A stretch of 64,000 bases of DNA from Chryseobacterium artocarpi. GTDB taxonomy: Bacteria > Bacteroidota > Bacteroidia > Flavobacteriales > Weeksellaceae. Below are positions 28,321-37,911 of the stretch, in pieces. The notes below the pieces were generated by a model. It did no database searches. It worked only from the letters and a program-made list of their open reading frames with translations, and was not told where the DNA came from. The position numbers were made by a program, and so were the translations under genes. Position 1 is the stretch's first letter, and each line of letters opens with the position of its first letter. The stretch is taken from the NCBI RefSeq assembly GCF_001684975.1, contig NZ_MAYH01000034.1, positions 372,001 through 436,000 of the forward strand, in the 5' to 3' direction.

Positions 28321-28340
28321 TTTATGATTTAATTCCAATA

Positions 28341-28374
28341 AAAAACCGCCCGAAGGCGGTATAATATGAATGTT
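28341..28374 (-). repeat. 3' flank repeat shared by both susD genes
   Basis: A 34-base sequence including the terminator stem and TATAATATGAATGTT that recurs exactly at 33339-33372 behind the second susD gene. Confidence 0.85.
28345..28360 (-). terminator. Terminator of the first SusC/SusD operon
   Basis: On the minus strand ACCGCC-TTCG-GGCGGT followed by TTTTT: a tight stem with a UUCG-class tetraloop. An identical copy ends the second operon at 33343-33358. Confidence 0.9.
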
Positions 28375-28386
28375 ATAAAGTGTAAT

Positions 28387-29952
28387 TTATTGATCCCACC
28401 AAACTTTTGATGTATTTTTATCTTCAGCCGGTAATAGTCCCTGAACTCCTTTTAAATAATTAGAGTTGTTGAAATTTACCTCTTCTATAGGATACCTTAA
28501 CCTTCTTGGAATTACTCCACCATTTACCGCACTTGGAGCTGGTAATAATGCAGGATAGCCAGTTCTTCTGAACTCTGCCCAAGAATCAAATCCATTCATA
28601 AATAAAGCAATCCATTTTTCTTCTCCAATCACTCTTTCAGCACCAAATGTTGTAATATCAGCAACTCTGGCACTGGCATAGGCTGCCGCATTTGGAGTAA
28701 TTTTCGTTCCACCAAAAGGATTCTCAACACTATTAAAAGTATTTGTATTTAAGACATAATGGTCATCTAAAGTTTTATAGTTTAAAACTATTCCTTTAGT
28801 TAACAAATCAGCAACATCTTCACTTGTCCAGCCTTTTGCAGCAGCTTCTGCTCTATTTAAAAAGGTATATCCTGCTGTCATTAAATTAATAGCTGAGCTA
28901 TTACTTCTAAATTTCACATTCACAGTAGAAGTTCCTGTTGTTGAATAATTTGCAGCAGTTAAATCATTAGAATTATAACCATATGGTAATCCTACTGCAG
29001 ACATACTTCCAGAATTAGCATACAATGTCAAACGGGTATCAGGGGTATGATTAGACGTTTTATTAAAAGCATTCCCAGATCCTTTCAAAGATTCTACTAA
29101 TTCTCGGGAAATACGAAAATCAGCTGACCTAAAATCGGATAAAGGATTAGGGTATGAATTTCCCGGAGAAATTGTAAACCATGCTTCATCAGATACAATT
29201 TCAATTACTCCTGCAGAATTAGATAAAGCTGATTTAAACTCTGTTGCTGCATAACCTGTTGCTGATGGATATTTTTTAGATAATTGTAACGCGGATTGAA
29301 GCAATACAGAATTGGCTAGTTTTTTCCATTTGTTCATATCACCATAATATAAAATATCACCTGTAGGACTTGTAGATGAAGAACTTAGCATATCCCGCCC
29401 ACTTTTCAAATCCGAAATAATGGATTCATATATAGCTTTTTGATTATCATATTTTGGAAGTAATATACCTGATGTTGCTTGTGTAGCTTCTGAAAAAGGA
29501 GCATCACCATAAGTATCTGTAAGTCTTTTCATAATGATTGCTCTAAAAATCTTAGATACACCCACCATATTTTCTGCACTTCCCTGAAGTAATATTTCTG
29601 GAGAAGGGTTGTTAGAATAAGCAGAAATAATTTCATTTAAATTAGTAATTTGGTTGGCATAAAATCTTCCCCATGCTCCCGGAGTATCGCCATACGTTTG
29701 CTCTGTAGTATAAACAACCTGTGATTGATATTGAGAAAATAATATTGGCATCATTTGATAAGCATTACTGCGCTCGCCTGAATTTTGTCCAAAATTCATA
29801 ATGGCACCTGCTAATAATGATTTATAGTTTGCTGAATATATTCCATATTGATCTTTATTAAAATCATCACCATAATTTTCATTATTACAAGAAACAGCGA
29901 CTCCAATTAATAGTGAACAGCAGATTATTTTATTTAAAAATTGTTTTTTCAT
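28387..29952 (-). CDS. SusD/RagB family outer-membrane lipoprotein, locus 1
   Basis: 521 residues. The signal MKKQFLNKIICCSLLIGVAVSC ends in a lipobox with Cys22. The mature protein is the helical TPR-like SusD fold, with the SusD-like type-2 features NAYQMMPILFSQYQSQ, IFRAIIMKRLTDTYGDAPFSEA, and near the end EEKWIALFMNGFDSWAEFRRTGYP with PRRLRYPIEEVNFN. It caps the SusC barrel at the cell surface and binds the substrate before TonB-driven import. The partner susC gene lies 12 bases upstream. No glycan-degrading enzyme is adjacent, so the ligand may be a peptide or other nutrient. The substrate is unknown. Confidence 0.92.
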   Translation of the reverse strand: MKKQFLNKIICCSLLIGVAVSCNNENYGDDFNKDQYGIYSANYKSLLAGAIMNFGQNSGERSNAYQMMPILFSQYQSQVVYTTEQTYGDTPGAWGRFYANQITNLNEIISAYSNNPSPEILLQGSAENMVGVSKIFRAIIMKRLTDTYGDAPFSEATQATSGILLPKYDNQKAIYESIISDLKSGRDMLSSSSTSPTGDILYYGDMNKWKKLANSVLLQSALQLSKKYPSATGYAATEFKSALSNSAGVIEIVSDEAWFTISPGNSYPNPLSDFRSADFRISRELVESLKGSGNAFNKTSNHTPDTRLTLYANSGSMSAVGLPYGYNSNDLTAANYSTTGTSTVNVKFRSNSSAINLMTAGYTFLNRAEAAAKGWTSEDVADLLTKGIVLNYKTLDDHYVLNTNTFNSVENPFGGTKITPNAAAYASARVADITTFGAERVIGEEKWIALFMNGFDSWAEFRRTGYPALLPAPSAVNGGVIPRRLRYPIEEVNFNNSNYLKGVQGLLPAEDKNTSKVWWDQ

Positions 29953-29964
29953 TTTTTCGTTTTT

Positions 29965-32900
29965 TTAAAAATTGACTTTAACATTAACTCCAAAACCTCT
30001 GGTAGATGGTAATTGTCCATCTTCTCCAAAATTTTGAGAAAGTTCTGAAGGGTCAAATCGATGTTTATTATCTTTTGAAACAGAAATCAACCATGGGTTT
30101 CTTGCTGTAACCCCCACAGACATATTAGAAATTCCTGTATTTGCAAAAAGTGCTCTTGGTAATTGATAATTTAATGCGACCTCTCTAAGTTTAATATAAC
30201 TGGCACTATGAATAAATGGTTCAGCTATTCTATTGGCATGAAACTGTTTAAAATAAGTACTTGCTTCTACATACATATCTACTGGTGCACCGCTATTATT
30301 TACTCCAACCACTCGAACTCCTCCTCCATCTGCCACTCCATCTCTAACATTATGACCTCTATCATTCATTGCGGCAGTTTCTTCTAGCAACCCTCCTGCA
30401 TTACCCCATTGTTCAGAAAGAGAGAAAAATTTACCTCCTTTTTGAAAATCAATCGTAAAGCTTAAGCTCAATCCTTTATAACTAAATGTATTATAGAATC
30501 CACCTGTAAATTCAGGCAATATACTTCCAAAAGCTTTATTAGGCTCATATTCATAAAGACCATTTGCGTTAATTACAGCATTACCATTTGTATCTCTCTT
30601 GATCCCAGTACCATAAAGCTGCCCCCATTCCATTCCTTGTTTTTGAAGGATTGACACATAACTAAATGTATTAGCATCACCATACTGAATAGATTCAAGA
30701 TTTTCATTTACTTTTGAAATGGTTGATTTATTTTTTGCCCAGTTCATTGAAGTTGTCCAGCTAAATCCATTTTCATTTCTCAATATATCTCCCGATAGTG
30801 CTAATTCTAAACCTTTTCTTTTAGCATTGGCTGAATTGATTACAATGTCTATTTTTCCACTGGAGGAAGCTAGTGTTACAGGTATTGGCTCATCTTTTCT
30901 GGTTTCATCATAATAAGTAACACCAAAAGACAATCTGTTTTTAAAAAACTTTAAATCTCCTCCTATTTCTTTATTACTATTCACAGCAGGCTTCAAATCT
31001 TTGCTGATAATTCTTGTAGGAAACCATGCTGTCTGATATAAATTACCTTCAGCGGAAAGTGGCTGATCTCCATTTCTATATTGAGGGTTAGTAAGATTAG
31101 CTGTCAAGTCAGCTGGAATTTGAGCAATACCTGCTCTAAGTTTGAAGTAAGTTACGATATTATTTTTCGGAAGTAAATTATGTAATAATACACTTGCTCC
31201 TAATGAGTAACTAACAAATGAATTATCACTATTTAGATATGCTGAATTGATATCATTTCTTAATGATGAATCAACAAAATAGGTATCTTTAAATCCGATT
31301 GAAGCGGAAGCATATAATGATTTATACTGCTGCTTATAATCATAAGGTTTTGCTATAATAGGAATATTTGTATTTTTAAAATTAAACACATCAGGCGTTA
31401 GAAGCCACTGTTTCGTTCCTGTAACATCCATTACCTGAGAATTTCCCTCCCAATGCCTATTGGTAATATTAGCACCTCCTATTGCTGTAAGATCAAATTC
31501 ACCAAATTTCTTCTGATATGTCAAACGCCCATCATATTGATCTTCAGTATACTGATCATCTTTAATCCCAAAACCATTAAGTAGAGTTAAATAACCTCCA
31601 GGTGTTGAAGATCCTGTTCCTGAACCGTTTTTAGCTAAGGAATTAGGCATAAAATACCTGTTTGTAGATTTGTTTTGTGTTCTTGAAAAAGCAACCCTTG
31701 CTGTCAAACCATCTATAATCTTATATGTCGGAGCTACAGATAATAATAGTGTATTTCTATCTGTATAATTTCTGAAATTTTTCATCCATGTATATGGGTT
31801 AATCCAAAAAGCAGGTTTAGCCTCATAACCAGTTGGTGAATAAGCATCAGGTCCCCACCAGTTCCAACTTGCAGAATATCCTTCCGGAGTTTTTAAATCT
31901 TGCAGTAATTTTAATTTACTCATGTCTAAATCCCTACCAAACCACTGATTAAATGACCCAGAGGTCTGATTACTGTAACCATCATCAAAATCTCCTGTCA
32001 CTCTTCCATCAGAAAAATTTACAATTGCATCAGCAGATAATCGATCACTAAATTTATAATTACCACTAAAATTCAGATAATTTCTTTTTAGTGAAGTATA
32101 TGGAGTAATTCCGTTTTGATCTAAATTAGTAAAAGACAATCTTGCCATAAATGATTCACCACCCCCTGAAACAGAAACTGAATTTTTTAATGTAAGTGCT
32201 TTATCATAGAAATCTTTTACATTATTTGGCTGTGCTTCATACTTGGCTGTTTTTCCAAAATATGGACTATCTTTCCACCATGCATACCAAGGGATATAAT
32301 CTTGACCATCCATTCTCGGTCCCCAAGATTCATCTGCATAATTATTATCATCAGCAAGATGTCTTTTACCGTCAAAAACCGCCCATTCTGCAGGCATAGT
32401 TGCTGGATTAAATTGAAAAGTTTTAAAGGATGCATCCCCTTCAGCTCCCTGCCCATATAAGTTTTGAAACTTCATGGTTCTAGCAACCATATCGACAGTT
32501 ACAGTAGAGTTCAATTCTACATTAACCTTACTTTTACTTCCTTTTTTGGAGGTAAGTACTATAACTCCATATTGAGCTCTTACTCCATACAAAGACGTTG
32601 CGTTAGGACCTTTCAATACGTTTACTGACTCCACAATATCCATATCAATAGTATTGGGATCAACAATTACTCCATCCAATACATAGATAGGATCAGCATC
32701 ACTTAGCAAACTTACGGCTCCTCTCAATCTTAGCTTACCTGTTTCCCCAAGCTTAGATCCTGCCTGACCATTTAACTGTACACCAGCCACTTTACCTACT
32801 ATAGAATTTTTAACATCAACATTTTGAGTCAAATTCAGATCTTTAGCTTTTACTGTTTGATTAGCATAAGACAGGGACTTCTCTTCTCTTTTAATACCGA

Positions 32901-33024
32901 GAGCAGTTACTACCACTCCTTCAATCTCTTTTGTTTTAATTGTATCTTTCTTTTGTTGAGCATTCGCAACAGCCAAAGAAGAAGTCAATACTAAAACAAG
33001 AAGACCAGTTGTTAGTTTCTTCAT
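29965..33024 (-). CDS. SusC/RagA family TonB-dependent receptor, locus 1
   Basis: 1019 residues from the ATG at 33024; the longer open frame upstream is ignored because MKKLTTGLLVLVLTSSLAVANAQ is a clean signal peptide. It lacks the usual carboxypeptidase-like N-terminal domain and goes almost straight to the TonB-box-like VVVTALGIKRE, then the plug (VDVKNSIVGKVAGVQL, DPIYVLDGVIVD, ESVNVLKGPNATSLYG) and a full 22-strand-type barrel ending in FGVNVKVNF. It imports a substrate delivered by the SusD partner using energy from TonB-ExbBD. The leader and signal region are nearly identical to those of the second SusC (34828-37308). Confidence 0.93.
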   Translation of the reverse strand: MKKLTTGLLVLVLTSSLAVANAQQKKDTIKTKEIEGVVVTALGIKREEKSLSYANQTVKAKDLNLTQNVDVKNSIVGKVAGVQLNGQAGSKLGETGKLRLRGAVSLLSDADPIYVLDGVIVDPNTIDMDIVESVNVLKGPNATSLYGVRAQYGVIVLTSKKGSKSKVNVELNSTVTVDMVARTMKFQNLYGQGAEGDASFKTFQFNPATMPAEWAVFDGKRHLADDNNYADESWGPRMDGQDYIPWYAWWKDSPYFGKTAKYEAQPNNVKDFYDKALTLKNSVSVSGGGESFMARLSFTNLDQNGITPYTSLKRNYLNFSGNYKFSDRLSADAIVNFSDGRVTGDFDDGYSNQTSGSFNQWFGRDLDMSKLKLLQDLKTPEGYSASWNWWGPDAYSPTGYEAKPAFWINPYTWMKNFRNYTDRNTLLLSVAPTYKIIDGLTARVAFSRTQNKSTNRYFMPNSLAKNGSGTGSSTPGGYLTLLNGFGIKDDQYTEDQYDGRLTYQKKFGEFDLTAIGGANITNRHWEGNSQVMDVTGTKQWLLTPDVFNFKNTNIPIIAKPYDYKQQYKSLYASASIGFKDTYFVDSSLRNDINSAYLNSDNSFVSYSLGASVLLHNLLPKNNIVTYFKLRAGIAQIPADLTANLTNPQYRNGDQPLSAEGNLYQTAWFPTRIISKDLKPAVNSNKEIGGDLKFFKNRLSFGVTYYDETRKDEPIPVTLASSSGKIDIVINSANAKRKGLELALSGDILRNENGFSWTTSMNWAKNKSTISKVNENLESIQYGDANTFSYVSILQKQGMEWGQLYGTGIKRDTNGNAVINANGLYEYEPNKAFGSILPEFTGGFYNTFSYKGLSLSFTIDFQKGGKFFSLSEQWGNAGGLLEETAAMNDRGHNVRDGVADGGGVRVVGVNNSGAPVDMYVEASTYFKQFHANRIAEPFIHSASYIKLREVALNYQLPRALFANTGISNMSVGVTARNPWLISVSKDNKHRFDPSELSQNFGEDGQLPSTRGFGVNVKVNF

Positions 33025-33338
33025 ATCAAATAATTTTTTATATCCGCACAAATTTGTCAAACTATCTTAACAAGTCAAAGAGAAAAACGAAGAAAAATAA
33101 CAAATAACCAATAAAACACAATATTAATTATCAAATAATTAAAAAAATAAATTAAAAATTTATAAATCAAGAATAAAAGCAAGTATTACAGAATAAAAAA
33201 AGGTATTCATTTTCAACAAAATTCATAAGTTTATCAAATAAAAAACATAATAAATACCAGACTCCCGATATAGAATTAAATAAGTGATCAAATAAATACA
33301 AATTATTTAAAGCAAAAAATGGTAAAATTATGGCATAA

Positions 33339-33372
33339 AAAAACCGCCCGAAGGCGGTATAATATGAATGTT
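33339..33372 (-). repeat. 3' flank repeat, second copy
   Basis: Exact 34-base copy of 28341-28374, behind the second susD gene. Confidence 0.85.
33343..33358 (-). terminator. Terminator of the second SusC/SusD operon
   Basis: Same ACCGCC-TTCG-GGCGGT stem with T-run as at locus 1. Confidence 0.9.
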
Positions 33373-33385
33373 GTTAAATGCGTGT

Positions 33386-34813
33386 TTAGAATTTATCCCA
33401 AAACAGTTTTGTCTGTTGTTGGTCTCCACCAATAGCAGAGGCAGCCTGAGAATAATTCGCTCCATTAAGCGTAACTTCTCTAACTGGATAGGTAAACCTT
33501 TTAGGAACGGCAGTTTTTGTTGCTGCAGGTAATCCCAATGCTGGAGCATCATACATTCTCCATGCAGTCCATGCTTCAATTCCTCTATTATACATAGCAA
33601 TCCAAAATTGTTTCCCTATTTTTTCTTTCCAAGTACCAGGTGCTGTAGCATAACTAACATCAGGTCTAGCTATATATGTAGTAATATCTGCTGCTGGTAC
33701 ATTCCAGTATTCCATATTAGCTCTAATAGCCTGAGTATAATAAGCATCAGCTGTTAAAGGAACATTATAACCTCTTTCTTTTGCATCTGCTAATAAGAAA
33801 GAAATTTCAGAAAAATCTAGCAAGTCTCCTTTTAAAGTTGGCGTATAGAAAATCTTACCAATATGTGTATATGCAGAATAATTATTGTAGTCTCCGTATA
33901 CCCCTCCTATATAAGGTGTCTTATTATTATCAAAATAAACAGCTCTTCTCGGGTCATCTAAATTATTTAAATAATTTACAAATGTATCTGAGGGTACAAA
34001 ATCTTTTCTACCACTTAATACTAAATCTGCATATAAAGGGTTAGCATTCGTATTGTTATTTTCATAATTCAAAATAAAATTATCTGAATTTGAAGATATT
34101 ATACCTTTATTATAAGCATCTTCTGCTTCTGTTTTAGATAAAGCAGGATCAACATCTGCCAATCTCATTGCTAATCTAAATTTAATAGATGCTGCTAATG
34201 TCTTCCAGCTTGCAATATTATTATTATAGACAAAATCATTTTCAAAACCCGGTTTTAGCTCATTAAAGTCACTATAAGCTGTGTTTATTTTTAATAATAA
34301 GTCCTTATAAATAGTAAAAGCATCGTCATATTTAGGAGTTGTATTTTCCATCCCCTGAAGAGTCTGTGAATAAGGAATATTTCCAAAAGTATCCACCAAT
34401 TGCTGCCATGTTAGTACCTCAATAACCGTAATCATAGCATTTTGATTCTTCTTTATATCATTATCAAGAATCTCTACATCAGCATTTACATATTCTCTTG
34501 CTTTTTTCAAATCGTAAAGCACATTTGTATATAAATTATTCCAATAAGTATCGGGAATAGCTCTACTTCTTATATTATAGTTAGTCTCAGTAATATATTG
34601 AGTTTCTGTCCAATGTTGAGCTACTAACCTGAAAATATTATTATTTACACTTGTAGATCCCATTTGATTGAATAATGTCTTCGTTCCGGCAGTGAAAAGA
34701 AAACTTCCGGGAACTTTTTCTGGATTCTTAGGATCCGTATTTAAATTTGCATAATCCTCATTCGAGCAAGAAGCTAATGAAAGAGCAGCAAATGCTATTA
34801 ATATTTTTTTCAT
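33386..34813 (-). CDS. SusD/RagB family outer-membrane lipoprotein, locus 2
   Basis: 475 residues with lipobox signal MKKILIAFAALSLASC (Cys16). The SusD-like type-2 pattern is clear: NIFRLVAQHWTETQY, VIEVLTWQQLVDTFGNIPYSQ, EISFLLADAKERGYNVP, and GKQFWIAMYNRGIEAWTAWRMYDAP with PKRFTYPVREVTLNG near the end. It is 15 bases downstream of its susC partner and forms an operon with it. The two SusD proteins of this window are clearly homologous in layout but different in sequence, suggesting different ligands. Confidence 0.92.
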   Translation of the reverse strand: MKKILIAFAALSLASCSNEDYANLNTDPKNPEKVPGSFLFTAGTKTLFNQMGSTSVNNNIFRLVAQHWTETQYITETNYNIRSRAIPDTYWNNLYTNVLYDLKKAREYVNADVEILDNDIKKNQNAMITVIEVLTWQQLVDTFGNIPYSQTLQGMENTTPKYDDAFTIYKDLLLKINTAYSDFNELKPGFENDFVYNNNIASWKTLAASIKFRLAMRLADVDPALSKTEAEDAYNKGIISSNSDNFILNYENNNTNANPLYADLVLSGRKDFVPSDTFVNYLNNLDDPRRAVYFDNNKTPYIGGVYGDYNNYSAYTHIGKIFYTPTLKGDLLDFSEISFLLADAKERGYNVPLTADAYYTQAIRANMEYWNVPAADITTYIARPDVSYATAPGTWKEKIGKQFWIAMYNRGIEAWTAWRMYDAPALGLPAATKTAVPKRFTYPVREVTLNGANYSQAASAIGGDQQQTKLFWDKF

Positions 34814-34827
34814 TTCTAATCTAAATT

Positions 34828-37308
34828 TTAAAATTCAACTTTAACGCTTGCTCCTATTTCTCTAAAGGCAGGGTGTGCTCCATTTTGGAAGCCCATCGCA
34901 TTACCTGCAGACATTCCCGCTTCCGGATCTGTATACGGAGTATTTTTATGAATAATCCACAAGTTTCTACCAATTAAAGATAGAGTCATGCTCTCAATAA
35001 ATGAATTTCCAAATGTTTCTTTAGGTAATCTATAAGAAATTGTAACATTTCTAAGCTTCACAAAAGAGCCATCATAAACATGCATTTTTTCTGGTGCTTC
35101 CGTTCCACCACTTCCACCTGTGTACCCGTAAGGGTTAGCTGAGTCCGTAAAATCTGCTCTGATATCATTTGGTGTTCCATCTGCTTTTACACCAGGTAAG
35201 ATAACACCTCCTCCATCAGCTAAAGAATTTCTGATCGGATTACCTAAATCATTCAATCCTGCTGTTTCTTCATACAATCCTGAAGAAAGTCCATATGCCA
35301 TATCTCTCGAGTATACATCTCCTCCTTTCTTCACATCAATTAAGAAACTTAAGCTAAAGTTTTTATAGGTAATTGTATTTAGTAATCCACCTCTCCATTT
35401 AGGTACTGCATCTCCTATAATAGCGGTAGGATTATCACCTTGTAAATATTTTCCATCTGCTCCTACAACCCTCTCTCCATTTAAGTAAACAAAATCATAA
35501 CCACGAATTGTACCTGTAGATTCGCCTAATTGAGCTCCAGTAGTTACATTCCACATTTTTGCCAATTGTAAGAATTGACTATCACCGCTAATTCTTGTTA
35601 CGGTATTTTTATTTTTAGACCAGTTGGCTGTCATTTCCCACTTAAAGTTTGTATTTTTAATTGGAACAACAGTTAACCTTGCTTCAACCCCTTTGTTTTC
35701 GATATCTCCTGAGTTCATCCAAGCCCCTGTAAAACCAGAACCTGAAGAAATTGTTCTTAAGTTCCAACCAAGAGTTCCTGTTAAATTAAAATCAGAACCA
35801 AAGTCCTTATTTACGTTAAGCATAACATCATAGTTACTTTCCGAAACTTTATGATTAAGGAAATAATATTCCCCTTTTCCTCCATGTGGCAGTCTACCTT
35901 GCTCACTTGAAGATCCTTTTGCTACCCTTTCTTCTCTAAGTTCGTCAAATGTATCAAATGTATAACGAACCATTGTACTTAACCAATCAGTAATTTTATA
36001 ATTTAGACCAAAATTACCATAGTAACGGTTTCTGTTATCTGTTTGATAATTTTGATATCTATTGAAAAAGTAATTATCAGTATATCCCATAGATTGATCA
36101 GACCAATCTTGGATATTCCAAGTCATATTTTGTCCTGTAAGGTTGTAAGCTTGTCTTTGCTTATCCATATCAACAGACATATTCCACCATTGTCTGAATG
36201 ATTGCATTGGATTTCGAGAATCATATCCAGTAAGTACTCTACCTTTACCTTTTGTATTAACGTAAGAAATATTACCGAAAACATTTAATTTTTCTGTAAA
36301 ATTATAATCCGCAGAAAAATCAATAGTATTTTTCTTTATAGTACTATTATCTAGAGATCCGTCTTGCAAAAAGTTCGTATATCCAAGTCTATATTTACCT
36401 TTTTCATTTCCAGCAGAAAACGCTACTGAATTTTGAAAAGTAGTAGCAGTTCCCCAAATTGAATTTGGATCTTTTCCTGCTACAAATGGTGTAGGTTTTA
36501 GATAACCAGGTAATTGAGGATATTGAGAATCCCAGTTGTATACCATTAATTTTGGATCAAATCTTGTTCCAAATGAAGCGTCATCATAAGTATAAACAAC
36601 ATGATCTGGAACTCCATCTCCATTGATATCTATACTTCCGGGATAAAATGAATCTCCTGAATATCCACCACCATATTCTTTTTGGTATTTTGGTAATGTA
36701 GATTTATCAACAAATCCTAGAGTAGTGGAGCTGTTAAATTCAACACCAACCTTTCTGGATTTCTTTCCTTTTTTTGTAGTAATCATGATAACCCCGTTCA
36801 TCCCTCGAGAACCATACAGAGCACTTGCTGCTGCGCCTTTAAGAACGTTTACACTCTCGATATCATTTGGATTGATATCTGCCATACCATTAGAATAATC
36901 ATAAGCTCCTACTCCTGATGCTATATCTGTTTGGTTAAACGTATCGTTATTGATCGGTGTACCATCTACAACAACTAAAGCCTGGTTATTTCCTACTAAA
37001 GATTTTGTTCCTCTAATAACCATATTTGCAGACCCTCCCATTGTTCCTGACTGTGTAATATTTAATCCAGCCACCTGTCCTGCTAGAGCATCTGTAACGT
37101 TAGCAACAGGGGCATTCGCCACCTGATCTCCCTTTACCTCTGTCGTTGAATAACCAAGAGATCTCTTCTCTCTTTTAATACCGAGTGCAGTAACTACTAC
37201 CCCCTCAATTTCTTTTGTTTTGATTGTATCTTTCTTTTGCTGAGCGTTTGCAACAGCCAAAGAAGAGGTCAATACTAAAACAAGAAGACCTGTTGTTAGT
37301 TTCTTCAT
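34828..37308 (-). CDS. SusC/RagA family TonB-dependent receptor, locus 2, internally shortened
   Basis: 826 residues, about 195 fewer than its neighbour. Signal peptide (MKKLTTGLLVLVLTSSLAVANAQ) and VVVTALGIKRE are identical to locus 1. The plug is complete (VTDALAGQVAGLNI, NQALVVVDGTPIN, ESVNVLKGAAASALYGSRGMNGV). The barrel runs normally to GTLGWNLRTI, then jumps directly to SSGSGFTGAWMNSGDIENKG, a motif that normally lies about 200 residues later, near DNA 35745-35760. The rest ends normally in EIGASVKVEF. The frame is kept. It may be a shortened barrel, an inactive receptor, or an assembly collapse of repeats. A palindrome-bearing leader like that of locus 1 precedes it. Confidence 0.9.
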   Translation of the reverse strand: MKKLTTGLLVLVLTSSLAVANAQQKKDTIKTKEIEGVVVTALGIKREKRSLGYSTTEVKGDQVANAPVANVTDALAGQVAGLNITQSGTMGGSANMVIRGTKSLVGNNQALVVVDGTPINNDTFNQTDIASGVGAYDYSNGMADINPNDIESVNVLKGAAASALYGSRGMNGVIMITTKKGKKSRKVGVEFNSSTTLGFVDKSTLPKYQKEYGGGYSGDSFYPGSIDINGDGVPDHVVYTYDDASFGTRFDPKLMVYNWDSQYPQLPGYLKPTPFVAGKDPNSIWGTATTFQNSVAFSAGNEKGKYRLGYTNFLQDGSLDNSTIKKNTIDFSADYNFTEKLNVFGNISYVNTKGKGRVLTGYDSRNPMQSFRQWWNMSVDMDKQRQAYNLTGQNMTWNIQDWSDQSMGYTDNYFFNRYQNYQTDNRNRYYGNFGLNYKITDWLSTMVRYTFDTFDELREERVAKGSSSEQGRLPHGGKGEYYFLNHKVSESNYDVMLNVNKDFGSDFNLTGTLGWNLRTISSGSGFTGAWMNSGDIENKGVEARLTVVPIKNTNFKWEMTANWSKNKNTVTRISGDSQFLQLAKMWNVTTGAQLGESTGTIRGYDFVYLNGERVVGADGKYLQGDNPTAIIGDAVPKWRGGLLNTITYKNFSLSFLIDVKKGGDVYSRDMAYGLSSGLYEETAGLNDLGNPIRNSLADGGGVILPGVKADGTPNDIRADFTDSANPYGYTGGSGGTEAPEKMHVYDGSFVKLRNVTISYRLPKETFGNSFIESMTLSLIGRNLWIIHKNTPYTDPEAGMSAGNAMGFQNGAHPAFREIGASVKVEF

Positions 37309-37911
37309 ATCAAATTAATTTTGTATCCGTACAAATTTGTAAAACTTTATTAAAAACACAAAGAAAAATGTAAAAAAATATCGATTATTCAAAAATCAAG
37401 AAAATTAACCACAAATAATTTATTAAAATAAGTTAAAATAATTTTCTTTAACAAATATTAAAAAAAAATTAATCACTTTTTTTCTGAATATTTAAATAAA
37501 ATATTAAGTTACCATAATTTATACTTAACCCCATTCAAAACAACCATAAACAACTGTAATACAAACAAGTAAATATCACTACAAAGAGAAAAAGCAATAT
37601 AAAAACAAAGACATACCATGTTTGGCATAATTTTTTATTTTCACAAAAAAGGGAATACTTTGCACAAAACAGTCTAATCAAAGGCAAAATTTATAATAAA
37701 AAAATCAAAATCATAAAAATAAATCAACCTTCCAAAAACACCTTTAGAACCTTGTCAATAAAACAATTTTATATATAAAATTTACACATTCTCAGAAACT
37801 GTAATTTTTATTAAAATATCATCTTACTAACCAAGTGACAGATTTAAAAACAATCTAAGGAATCTTCATTCAATTTCTTTTTTTATAATTTTACACCTTC
37901 ATATTAATATC
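37309..37911. other. 603-base intergenic region between susC locus 2 and rnhB
   Basis: Very AT-rich, with no convincing gene on either strand. It starts with the palindrome ACAAATTTGT (37331-37340) of the susC leader and ends with the rnhB upstream region (a weak TAATTTTA near 37885). A GAATACTTTGCAC string near 37651-37663 resembles a degenerate -7 box, but no short gene with a credible start follows it. Confidence 0.5.

Larger units (their letters stand above)
33025..33385. other. Intergenic region between the two SusC/SusD operons
   Basis: About 360 very AT-rich bases with no gene. Next to the first SusC start is the palindrome ACAAATTTGT (33048-33057), also found upstream of the second SusC. 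At the other end lies the terminator of locus 2 (33343-33358) inside the shared 34-base repeat. The promoter of susC locus 1 must be here, but I see no convincing TAnnTTTG. Confidence 0.6.

Noticed and set aside
28387..37308. A polysaccharide utilisation locus
   Set aside because: Two SusC/SusD pairs are present, but no glycoside hydrolase, polysaccharide lyase, sulfatase or hybrid regulator is adjacent, so glycan use is not supported.
37615..37665. Possible sigma-54 site (TTTGGCATAATTTTTT) and a short gene after it
   Set aside because: The -12 part does not match and no credible short frame with a start follows.
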